Of a DNA stretch of 64,000 nucleotides, positions 13,813-25,954 are shown piece after piece (positions within the stretch are counted from its first letter, which is position 1; each line of letters starts with the position of its first letter). The DNA lies in contig NZ_FNSN01000003.1 in NCBI RefSeq assembly GCF_900105345.1, positions 186,001 through 250,000 on the forward strand, in the 5' to 3' direction. The notes under the pieces are model-generated. The model had not been told where the DNA came from and did not search any database. It saw nothing but the letters and a program-made list of their open reading frames with translations. The position numbers and the translations under genes are program-made. The stretch comes from Arthrobacter woluwensis (GTDB lineage: Bacteria > Actinomycetota > Actinomycetes > Actinomycetales > Micrococcaceae).

Positions 13813-14097
13813 TTACTTCTTGGAAGCAGCAGCCTTCAGCTTGGAGCCTGCGGTCAGCTTGACGCTGTGGCCGGCCGGGATCTGAATGGTCTCGCCGGTC
13901 TGCGGGTTGCGGCCGGTGCGAGCAGCACGGTCGGTGCGCTCAACGGCGAGCCAGCCCGGGATGGTGATCTTCTCGCCGGCGGCGACGGAAGCTTCGAAAA
14001 CCTCGAACAGGGCATCCAGCACGTTGTTGACGGAAGCCTGGCTGACGTCAGCCTTCTTGGCAACTTCGGCGACGACGTCGCTACGGTTCTTAGCCAT
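13813..14097 (-). CDS. hup: HU family nucleoid DNA-binding protein
   Basis: 94 residues, the standard HU length, without the long Lys/Ala-rich C-terminal tail of mycobacterial HupB. The N-terminal helices (AKNRSDVVAEVAKKADVS) and the DNA-intercalating arm with GRNPQTGETIQIPAG are intact. It compacts and bends DNA as a dimer. Strong AGGAGG site before the ATG and its own hairpin terminator, so it is a monocistronic, probably highly expressed gene. It sits between the two rRNA operons. The 196-bp region upstream (14098-14293) has no further gene. Confidence 0.95.
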   Translation of the reverse strand: MAKNRSDVVAEVAKKADVSQASVNNVLDALFEVFEASVAAGEKITIPGWLAVERTDRAARTGRNPQTGETIQIPAGHSVKLTAGSKLKAAASKK

Positions 14098-14293
14098 GGG
14101 TGTCCTCCTGGACGTATCGACTACTTGGAATTACCACGCGGTTCGCGCGGGAACCACTGTTCTGAAACTTACCAGTCCTGACGGCCCAGAGTCGCAAATC
14201 CCGCGTGTTTTCGGTGTTTTTTGCTCGATCTCACCCGGTTTCCGGTCCAAATCAGACACATCCGGGCGTGGGGGACCCCCGTCCGGCGGTGTC

Positions 14294-15160
14294 TCAGGAG
14301 TCGTAGCGGTAGAAGCCCTCGCCGGTCTTGCGGCCCAGTTTGCCCGCCTCCACGTACTCACGCAGGAGGGTCCGCGGCCCCTCCGCCAGGTGCGGGTTCT
14401 CCTGCGCGTAGTGCTCCTCGATGTCGAGGACCACGTCCAGACCCACTCCGTCCATCATCTGGAACGGGCCCACGGGCATGTGCCAGTTGAGCCGGAACAT
14501 CGCGTCCACATCCTCGGGGCGGGCCACGCCCTCGGCCACCACGGCGAGGGATTCGCGCTTGATCGCGGCCCATACCCGGTTGAAGATGAACCCCGTGCTC
14601 TCCTTGCGGGCCTCGAACGGGTGCACGTCGAACTCCGGCAGCACCCTCAGAAGGGTGTCGAGCACGGCACGGTCGGTCTCGCCGTCGGACATCACGTCGG
14701 CCGCATTGGACGCGGGTGGCATGTAGAAGTGCAGATTGCAGAATCGCGACTTGTCCCGGATCCGCTCATCCATCAGACGTGAGGCGTACGAGGAGGAGTT
14801 CGTGGCGAAGATCGCGTCGTCCGGCGCGAGCCGGTCCACTTCTCCCCAGAGCGGAATTTTGATCTCGAGTCGTTCCGGAACCGCTTCGATGACCAGCCAG
14901 GCGTCCTCGAGCGCGTCCGCCAGGCCGTTGGCGGCCACGACGGTGCCCGCTTCACCGGAGCCGCGTTCGGACAGGACTCCGGGCAGGGTCTCGGCGACGT
15001 ACTGCACGGCGGCTTCCGCCACTGCCTGCTGGGGATCGGAGATCCGGACGGTTCCGCCGCGGGAAGCCATCATCAAGGCGATCCTGCGGCCCAGGGTGCC
15101 CCCGCCGATGACCGTGACGGGACGGTTGCGGATCTGATCGAAAGTGAAGTCGTATGCCAT
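14294..15160 (-). CDS. 3-hydroxyacyl-CoA dehydrogenase family protein
   Basis: 288 residues. The N-terminal NAD-binding Rossmann domain has IGGGTLG (18-24) and NSSS; the C-terminal helical domain ends in GRKTGEGFYRYD, typical of FadB/PaaH-like enzymes. They oxidise (S)-3-hydroxyacyl-CoA with NAD+. The catalytic histidine aligns with H144 in NLHFYMPP, but the partner glutamate of the usual HFFNPxxxMxLVE motif appears as Asp155 and one residue closer, so the substrate may not be a standard acyl-CoA. Follows the propeller gene by 9 nt, same operon. Confidence 0.85.
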   Translation of the reverse strand: MAYDFTFDQIRNRPVTVIGGGTLGRRIALMMASRGGTVRISDPQQAVAEAAVQYVAETLPGVLSERGSGEAGTVVAANGLADALEDAWLVIEAVPERLEIKIPLWGEVDRLAPDDAIFATNSSSYASRLMDERIRDKSRFCNLHFYMPPASNAADVMSDGETDRAVLDTLLRVLPEFDVHPFEARKESTGFIFNRVWAAIKRESLAVVAEGVARPEDVDAMFRLNWHMPVGPFQMMDGVGLDVVLDIEEHYAQENPHLAEGPRTLLREYVEAGKLGRKTGEGFYRYDS

Positions 15161-15169
15161 GAGTGGTCC

Positions 15170-16108
15170 TCAGTCCTGCTGTTCGTGAGTGCTGTTCAGG
15201 CCGGCCAGGCCTGAGAGTGGGGTGCCGAGATCCGCGACCACGCGCGGCGCGGCTGCCTCCCCGGCGGGGTGGAGCTCGACGGCGACGATGCGACCGCCCA
15301 GCTCGGAGACGTACGCGACGCCCGCGTCGCCGTCGATCGCCAGGCCGATAGCCTCTCGGAAGCCCCGCGCGAGGATCTCGGGCTCGGCGCCCTTCGCTCC
15401 GGGCGCCGGCAACGGCGCCCGGTTGAGGGTGTTGCCGGCCGGTTCGGCGCCGCGGTCGGTCCAGTAGAGGAATCCGTCATGGATCTCCAGGTCGATCGGT
15501 TCCGGCAGGTCCTGCCAGAGAAGCTCGAGGTCGCTGCGCGACCGGACGTCCTCGCCCTCCGCCAGAGTGAGGCCCGCACGGAAAATCCGGCCGTGTCCAC
15601 CCTTCGCGGGGCCCTTCTGGGTCCAGTACAAGGAACCGGCTTCCACATCGACCGCCACCCCGACGCACTCCTGGTCCTTGGACCCGTCCGGCGCGTTGAT
15701 CACCAGGTCCTGCAGATCCGAACCGTCGGTGCGGGCAGAGGAGATCCGGCATCCCTCGCGATCGCTCCAGTAGAGGCGACCCGCGCCGTCGGCGCACAGC
15801 TGCTTGCCGGTGGTGATCCCACCGGGCTCGACGACGGCGAAAGAACGTCCGTCCGCCAGTGCGGCCCCACTGATCCCACCATTGCGGCTGCCGTAGTCGA
15901 GGCCTTCCTCGCCGCTGAGGCCCGGGACCACCGATGGAACGCCCATGGTCGTCCAATACACGGTGTCTCCGTCGATCGCGATGCCGTCCGGACAGGGACC
16001 GGCCTCCTTCACGAAGGTGGAGAAGGTTTCCTGGCCGGGGACGGACGTGAGAGGAATCCTGATGACGTCTCCCGCCGCGAGGCGTAGGACGAGGAGCGAG
16101 TCGAACAT
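15170..16108 (-). CDS. YWTD/SMP-30-like six-bladed beta-propeller protein
   Basis: 312 residues from the ATG at 16108, chosen because GGAGG precedes it by 5 nt; a longer frame upstream would run through the operator region. Repeated blade signatures (VYWTTMG, LYWSDREG, LYWTQKG, LYWTDRG) and the lactonase-like ending GLAIDGDAGVAYVSELGG indicate an LDLR-YWTD/gluconolactonase type propeller. No signal peptide. Possible lactonase or sugar-acid enzyme; metal ligands cannot be assigned with confidence. It is the first gene of an operon with the 3-hydroxyacyl-CoA dehydrogenase and is preceded by two copies of a TTGCGC-type operator. Confidence 0.75.
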   Translation of the reverse strand: MFDSLLVLRLAAGDVIRIPLTSVPGQETFSTFVKEAGPCPDGIAIDGDTVYWTTMGVPSVVPGLSGEEGLDYGSRNGGISGAALADGRSFAVVEPGGITTGKQLCADGAGRLYWSDREGCRISSARTDGSDLQDLVINAPDGSKDQECVGVAVDVEAGSLYWTQKGPAKGGHGRIFRAGLTLAEGEDVRSRSDLELLWQDLPEPIDLEIHDGFLYWTDRGAEPAGNTLNRAPLPAPGAKGAEPEILARGFREAIGLAIDGDAGVAYVSELGGRIVAVELHPAGEAAAPRVVADLGTPLSGLAGLNSTHEQQD

Positions 16109-16126
16109 GTCGACCTCCATCACTAG

Positions 16127-16173
16127 TTGCGCTATGCACCATAGCTTACGCCTCTTTTGTTGCGCAGTGCAAC
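16127..16173 (-). promoter_or_regulatory. Two repeated operator-like sites
   Basis: GTTGCGCTATGCACC (16126-16140) and GTTGCGCAGTGCAAC (16159-16173) share TTGCGCNNTGCA; the second is palindromic (GTTGC / GCAAC around GCAGT). A separate inverted repeat GCTATG-CAC-CATAGC spans 16131-16145. The 33-nt spacing puts two sites about three helical turns apart in the promoter of the propeller-HAD operon. The shape fits IclR- or LacI-like operators; no such regulator is encoded nearby. Confidence 0.5.
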
Positions 16174-16249
16174 AGTTGAGAGGGCGGACGTATCGTGGTT
16201 GGCTGACGAAGGGAGGCCGCTCCCGCCGCGTTGAGGAGGGATGTCCGTG

Positions 16250-17137
16250 ATGATGCATGAGAACCAGCTCGTCCTCAGCGAGGAGGACGCCGCGTTCCTC
16301 ATCGCCCAGCGGTTTCCGGAGTATCGCGGTCACGTCATTCGCCGGCTCGACACCTCCGGGACGGTCAACGCGATCTTCCGCGTCGGAGAGGAGGCGGCAG
16401 CCCGCTTCCCGCTGCTGGCTCATGATGTGAACGGCCCTGACCCGACGCCGGCGCATGAGGCGAGTGCCATGGAGGAGTTCCTCCAGGCGTCGCCCTTCCC
16501 CGGTCCACGCCCTCTCGGCATCGCGGAACCGTCGGTGACCTGCCCCAGCGGGTGGAGCCTGCAGAGCTGGCTCCCGGGCGTCACCCCCTCGCCGCACAGC
16601 CATGAGAGCTCGGACGGCTTCGCCGAAGACCTCGCGGATCTCATCACCGCGCTGAGACTCCACTCCACCGGCGGGAGAACCTTCGCCGGGACGGGACGAG
16701 GCGGTGTCCTGCAAGAACACGACGGATGGGTCGAAGAATGCCTCCGGCAGAGCCACGGATTGCTGGACGTCGGGCCGCTCAGGAAGCTATGGGAGCACTT
16801 CCGTACCCTGTCGCCGGCCGGCGCCGACGTGATGAACCACGGGGACCTGATTCCGGCGAATATTCTGGTCGACGGCGAACGCCTGAGCGGAGTCCTCGAC
16901 ACCGGCGGATTCGGCCCGGCCGATCCCGCACTCGACCTGGTCGCTGCCTGGCACCTGCTGGATGAACGACGACGCCGGCGCTTACGTGAGCGGCTCGGCG
17001 TCGGCGACGAGGAGTGGGAGCGAGGAGCGGGCTGGGCTTTCGAGCAGGCGATCGGCCTCGTCTGGTACTACCGGGAGTCGAATCCGTCGATGGCCGAGCT
17101 CGGTCGGTCCACGTTGGGGCGGCTTGTGGGGTGGTAG
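16250..17137 (+). CDS. Aminoglycoside phosphotransferase (APH) family kinase
   Basis: About 295 residues. The catalytic loop MNHGDLIPANILVDG and the downstream LDTGGFGPADPALDL (metal-binding DFG-equivalent and helix) are clear; the N-terminal lobe is weakly conserved. The family phosphorylates small-molecule hydroxyls (aminoglycosides, macrolides, choline, homoserine), so resistance cannot be claimed. Several starts are possible: ATG 16241 is only 1 nt from AGGAGG, GTG 16247 and ATG 16250 are 7 and 10 nt away. The stop is 21 bp from the start of rRNA repeat B on the opposite strand. Confidence 0.82.
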   Translation: MMHENQLVLSEEDAAFLIAQRFPEYRGHVIRRLDTSGTVNAIFRVGEEAAARFPLLAHDVNGPDPTPAHEASAMEEFLQASPFPGPRPLGIAEPSVTCPSGWSLQSWLPGVTPSPHSHESSDGFAEDLADLITALRLHSTGGRTFAGTGRGGVLQEHDGWVEECLRQSHGLLDVGPLRKLWEHFRTLSPAGADVMNHGDLIPANILVDGERLSGVLDTGGFGPADPALDLVAAWHLLDERRRRRLRERLGVGDEEWERGAGWAFEQAIGLVWYYRESNPSMAELGRSTLGRLVGW

Positions 17138-17169
17138 TTGGTGGCGTGCTGGGATGCCGGTTAAAGGCG

Positions 17170-17252
17170 AACAGCCCCCGTGCTCGTGTTGGTGGTGGGG
17201 GCTGTTTTGTTGGTGGTGCAGTGATGGCCCGGGCGTCGTTGCTCGGGCCATC
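17170..17252 (-). terminator. Tandem terminators of rRNA operon B
   Basis: Same two stems as in copy A. Here only one AACAGCCCCC-type unit is present; the additional diverged unit of copy A (6974-6999) is missing. Confidence 0.7.
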
Positions 17253-17264
17253 CTGGGTGGTTGT

Positions 17265-17381
17265 GTCCGGCGGTGTCCTACTCTCCCACACCCTCGCGAG
17301 TGCAGTACCATCGGCGCTGTGGGTCTTAGCTTCCGGGTTCGGAATGGGACCGGGCGTTTCCCCCACGCTATGACCGCCGTA
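17265..17381 (-). rRNA. rrf: 5S ribosomal RNA (operon B)
   Basis: Identical to the 5S of operon A over its whole length as far as I can read. Confidence 0.9.
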
Positions 17382-17602
17382 ACTCTTTCAAACTCCCCAC
17401 CAGGGGGTGGGGGTTGGTTTGTAAGGGTCACTGGATCGTTTCCGTGACACGCAACACCAACCAGTGGATCCCTTGTGGGGGTGGTGGTGTTGCTTATTCA
17501 ATTATCTGGTTCCCTCGGGTCAAACTGGTGGGTTTGTTGTTTGGGGACCGCATGGTGGACGCGTAGCACAGTTCTTTCACCCACACCCGGGGGGTGTGGT
17601 GT

Positions 17603-22784
<5,182 letters not shown>

Positions 22785-22873
22785 GAAATTCAAAACCCAG
22801 CAAACACCAATCCACCACAGGGGCGGTGAAATCAGTGATTACCAAAAAAACATTGGTATCAAAAAAACATGAC

Positions 22874-22986
22874 ACACTATTGAGTTCTCAAACAACAGAC
22901 TGCTCTGCGATACTCACCGGAGCAATTCCTCCAGGCTTTCCCGCCGCAACCCTTCAATCCTAACCCATCAGCTTTCCCTTTCGCAA
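22874..22986 (-). promoter_or_regulatory. rRNA operon B promoter and boxA-like leader
   Basis: -35 TTGCGA (22981-22986), 18-nt spacer, -10 TAGGAT (22957-22962), and the boxA-like element in 22874-22898, as in copy A. Upstream identity with copy A continues only to 23159, so any activator site beyond that differs between the operons. Confidence 0.55.
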
Positions 22987-23267
22987 ATCCGCTCCCCGGC
23001 CGGATAAACCATCCAACCAGAATTCGAATTCACAAAAACAAACACCAAAGGCACCACAAAAAAGCACCCGAAAATGGTGAATGAAATCAAAGGAATGAGA
23101 ATCGAAGACCGCCACCAGAACCAGCACAACCGGCCCGGCAACCCGATCTACTCTACACATCCGCCGGACCGAGCACAAATCGGGGACGCTGCGGTGGCTG
23201 CGGGCCGTCCGGCACGGAGTCCGACCACCTGCAGAAGCCGGCGAGCGCAGTTCCTCCGGGGCGGACC

Positions 23268-23273
23268 TATGCT
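23268..23273 (+). promoter_or_regulatory. -10 element TATGCT, leaderless start
   Basis: TATGCT begins 12 nt before the ATG of the SRAP gene; no Shine-Dalgarno is present. Predicts a leaderless mRNA divergent from rRNA operon B. Confidence 0.5.
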
Positions 23274-23279
23274 GGGCCT

Positions 23280-24032
23280 ATGTGCGGACGCTATGTCATG
23301 GCTCAGAGCGCGGAGGACCTCGCCGCGGAGTTCGAGGCCGACCATTTCGCTGAGGACCGGCCGTTTCCTCCGTCATGGAACATCCCACCCACCAGCGATG
23401 TGCCCATCGTGCTGGAGCGGTTGGTCGACGGCGAACTCCGGCGCCGACTGCACATCGCTCACTGGGGTCTGGTTCCACGCTGGGCCAAGGATGAATCCGT
23501 GGGCGTCCGTTCCTTCAATGCGCGCAGTGAGACCGCCGCCGAGAAGCCGACCTTCCGTTCGGCGCTCAAGGCCCGTCGGTGCGCGGTGCCCGCCGAGGGG
23601 TATTTCGAATGGCTCAAAGGAACGGGGGCGGCTAAACAGCCCTTTTACGTCCACCCTGCGGATGGGAGCCTGCTGGCCTTCGCCGGGCTCTACGAATGGT
23701 GGAGGGATCCGGGCAAGGAGGAAGGGGCGCCCGACGCCTGGCTGCTGTCCACCTCCATCCTGACGATGGCTGCACCTGCACCCGACCATGAGGTGCCCGT
23801 ACTGGCGGAACTCGGCCGGCTCCATGATCGCCTGCCCCTCGCGCTGGGCCGGGATTCGCTGGCCGAGTGGCTCAACCCCTCCGAACACGACGGCGCGGGA
23901 TTACTCGAGGCCGTCCGGGCCGGAGGGCACGAGCAGGCGTCGCACTGGGTTCTGGACCGCGCGGATCCCGCGGTGGGGAACGTCCGCAACAACTCCCCCG
24001 CCCTGCTGCGGGAGTCGGGGTCACTGTTCTGA
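23280..24032 (+). CDS. SOS response-associated peptidase family protein (SRAP, YedK/HMCES type)
   Basis: 250 residues. It begins MCGRY, so Cys2 becomes the N-terminal nucleophile after Met removal; further family motifs are WNIPPTS, WGLVPRWA, NARSET, RCAVPAEGYFEW, GLYEWW and LHDRLPL (conserved His). SRAP proteins form a thiazolidine crosslink with abasic sites in single-stranded DNA and shield them from error-prone repair. All key residues are present. The start is fixed by the N-terminal Cys; a -10 box lies 12 nt upstream. No LexA box is visible in front of it. Confidence 0.93.
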   Translation: MCGRYVMAQSAEDLAAEFEADHFAEDRPFPPSWNIPPTSDVPIVLERLVDGELRRRLHIAHWGLVPRWAKDESVGVRSFNARSETAAEKPTFRSALKARRCAVPAEGYFEWLKGTGAAKQPFYVHPADGSLLAFAGLYEWWRDPGKEEGAPDAWLLSTSILTMAAPAPDHEVPVLAELGRLHDRLPLALGRDSLAEWLNPSEHDGAGLLEAVRAGGHEQASHWVLDRADPAVGNVRNNSPALLRESGSLF

Positions 24033-24110
24033 GGCACCCGGCCTCCGCCGTCGTCGTCCGCACTCTCCCCACCACCCAGACCTCCCGTCCCGACATCAAG
24101 GAATCCCGTC

Positions 24111-24536
24111 ATGACCTCGCCTGCGAGCGCCGCCCGTCCGTCCGTGCTCTTCGTCTGTGTCCACAACGCGGGGCGGTCCCAGATGGCAGCGGCCTTCCTG
24201 ACCCATCTCTCGCGGGGCGCCATCGAGGTGCGCTCCGCGGGCTCTCAGCCGGCTGACGCCGTCAACCCCGCTGCTGTCGAGGCCATGTCGGAGATCGGGA
24301 TCGACCTCTCGGCGGAGATCCCGAAAGTCCTCACCACCGAAGCCGTCCGGGATTCCGACGTCGTCATCACCATGGGATGCGGTGACAGCTGCCCCTATTT
24401 CCCCGGCAAGCGCTACGAGGACTGGGTGCTGGAGGACCCGGCCGGTCAAGGGGTGGACGCCGTCCGGCCGATCCGCGACGAGATCCGGGCGCGGGTCGAG
24501 GAACTGATCGCGTCGCTCTCGGAACCGTCGGACTGA
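24111..24536 (+). CDS. Arsenate reductase ArsC / low-molecular-weight phosphatase family
   Basis: 141 residues. The P-loop is CVHNAGRS (C16, CX5R) followed by QMAAAF; C90 and C94 sit in MGCGDSCPYFPG and the general-acid region is EDWVLEDPAG. This pattern is the ArsC branch of the LMW phosphatase fold, reducing arsenate with thioredoxin or mycothiol as electron donor. No arsenite pump or ArsR gene is adjacent, so it may act alone. RBS AAGGAA before the ATG. Lies between the SRAP gene and an SDR, all on the plus strand. Confidence 0.85.
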   Translation: MTSPASAARPSVLFVCVHNAGRSQMAAAFLTHLSRGAIEVRSAGSQPADAVNPAAVEAMSEIGIDLSAEIPKVLTTEAVRDSDVVITMGCGDSCPYFPGKRYEDWVLEDPAGQGVDAVRPIRDEIRARVEELIASLSEPSD

Positions 24537-24612
24537 CGAAGCGAAAGACCCGCTCAGGACGACAGAGCCGTATCTCCGGAATCCAAGGGTGGCCACCGCG
24601 CGGGGCGCCCCC

Positions 24613-24618
24613 TAGAGT
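24613..24618 (+). promoter_or_regulatory. -10 element TAGAGT, leaderless start
   Basis: TAGAGT begins 12 nt before the SDR ATG at 24625, with no Shine-Dalgarno. Confidence 0.5.
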
Positions 24619-24624
24619 CGGGGC

Positions 24625-25404
24625 ATGAACAGAGAACAGCGTCCCATCGCCCTGGTCACCGGCGTCGGACGGCGGCAGTCGATCGGTGCCGCCTTGGCCG
24701 TCGCCCTGGCCGAAGAAGGGTGGGATCTGGCCCTCAACTACTGGACCCCCTACAACGAGCGGCTCGGATTGGAGCGCGACGCCGACGCCCCGGCCGCCGT
24801 CGCCGAGGAGTGCCGTGCGCTGGGCGCCGCCGTCGAGCTGCTTCCCGGGGACCTCGCCGACCCGGAGACGCCGTCAGCCCTCATCGGGGATGCAGCCGAC
24901 CGGCTCGGCCCGCTGACAGGGCTGGTGATGTCCCACTGCGAGTCGGTGGACAGCGCCTTTCTCGACACCGGGCTGGAGAGCTGGGACCGGCACTTCGCCG
25001 TCAACGCACGGGCCTCCTGGCTTCTCATCAAAGCGTTCGCCGACCGGCTGCCGGTGGTCGAGGAACCCGGGCGGGCGGAGGCCAGGATCGTCGCGCTGAC
25101 GAGTGATCACGTGGCCTACAACCTCCCCTACGGCGCCAGCAAGGGGGCCCTGGACCGCATCGTGATCGCGGCGGCCACCGAGCTCGCGGACCGCGGCGTG
25201 CGGGCCAATGTCATCAATCCCGGCCCTGTCGACACGGGATGGATGAGTGACGAGGTGCGCGCATGGTGCCTCAGGGAGACCGCGGCGGGACGGCTCGGAA
25301 CCGCCCAGGACACGGCGAACCTGGTGCGTTTCCTGTTCTCGGACGCGGGCTCCTGGATCAATGGACAGCTGCTGCACAGCAACGGCGGTTTCACGATCGG
25401 CTGA
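24625..25404 (+). CDS. SDR family oxidoreductase
   Basis: 259 residues. Cofactor motif TGVGRRQSIG near the N-terminus (the extended spacing seen in rifampicin-/3-oxoacyl-type SDRs), catalytic YGASKGAL, and NPGPVDTGWM after it, ending WINGQLLHSNGGF. NAD(P)-dependent alcohol/ketone conversion in the cytosol; substrate unknown. The stretch before the catalytic Tyr (TSDHVAYNLPY) is short: the candidate Ser is 9 residues from Tyr instead of the usual 12-14, so the loop is shortened. Leaderless start likely. Confidence 0.88.
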   Translation: MNREQRPIALVTGVGRRQSIGAALAVALAEEGWDLALNYWTPYNERLGLERDADAPAAVAEECRALGAAVELLPGDLADPETPSALIGDAADRLGPLTGLVMSHCESVDSAFLDTGLESWDRHFAVNARASWLLIKAFADRLPVVEEPGRAEARIVALTSDHVAYNLPYGASKGALDRIVIAAATELADRGVRANVINPGPVDTGWMSDEVRAWCLRETAAGRLGTAQDTANLVRFLFSDAGSWINGQLLHSNGGFTIG

Positions 25405-25478
25405 CGTGTCCGAGGCGGACGGGGTGACGTCCGGGGTGCGGGAATTAATGTCAGTGGGGCTGACGTAGACTGGCTTCA

Positions 25479-25496
25479 TTCGAACATACATTCGAA
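25479..25496 (+). promoter_or_regulatory. LexA (SOS) box
   Basis: TTCGAACATACATTCGAA is a perfect 6+6 palindrome around CATACA and matches the actinobacterial LexA consensus CGAACN4GTTCG at all but one position. It lies 58 nt upstream of the DUF6504 start, beside a possible -10 TAGACT (25466-25471). It makes the DUF6504-DnaE2-like pair a probable DNA-damage-induced operon. Confidence 0.75.
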
Positions 25497-25553
25497 GGTG
25501 CGCCTCTGGGGCCAGGGCGCATCGTCCGTCCCGGTCCACCACGGAGGTACACC

Positions 25554-25931
25554 ATGGGCTCCTTCACCCAGCGCCTGAACGTCATCTGCTCCACGGGGAA
25601 CATTCCGGCCTTCGTGTCCTATGACGGGCGGGAGTACCGGGTATGCCAGATCCCCAGCCGCTGGTACACCCGCAAGGCCCGATGGGCCGAGGACAGCCGG
25701 GCGGGCTGCGGACACAGCGGGGACCTGGTGGATTACGAGATCTGGCGGGTCCAGCTGGTGAGGGACCTGAACGGCCAGGAATTGACGCTGGACCTCGCCC
25801 ACTACACCGAACCGGACCAGTGGCGCCTGATCAAGGTCCACGATGCGCCGTTGCTGGACCGTGAGGACTCCGCGGATGCCGGGGAGCGATCCGGCACCGT
25901 TCTCTACGCGGACTTCACGCAGACGGTCTGA
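25554..25931 (+). CDS. DUF6504-type protein of the DnaE2 module
   Basis: 125 residues, soluble, with conserved aromatic stretches (CQIPSRWYTRKARW, YEIWRVQL, LDLAHYTEPDQWRL). It resembles the small DUF6504 protein commonly encoded beside imuB and dnaE2 in actinobacterial mutasome loci; identification is from memory of the family. Good RBS (GGAGGTACACC before ATG). It follows the LexA box and precedes the DnaE2-like gene by 23 nt. imuA and imuB are not in the window. Confidence 0.65.
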   Translation: MGSFTQRLNVICSTGNIPAFVSYDGREYRVCQIPSRWYTRKARWAEDSRAGCGHSGDLVDYEIWRVQLVRDLNGQELTLDLAHYTEPDQWRLIKVHDAPLLDREDSADAGERSGTVLYADFTQTV

Positions 25932-25954
25932 GCCGCGGGCGGAACCCACCAGCC

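Noticed and set aside
16109-16756. N-terminal extension of the propeller protein to 528 residues
   Set aside because: It would cross the operator region and the start of the divergent kinase gene; the ATG at 16108 has a proper ribosome site and starts a complete propeller.
16250-17137. Calling the APH-family kinase an aminoglycoside resistance gene
   Set aside because: Only the general kinase motifs are visible; the family includes many metabolic kinases and no resistance context is present.
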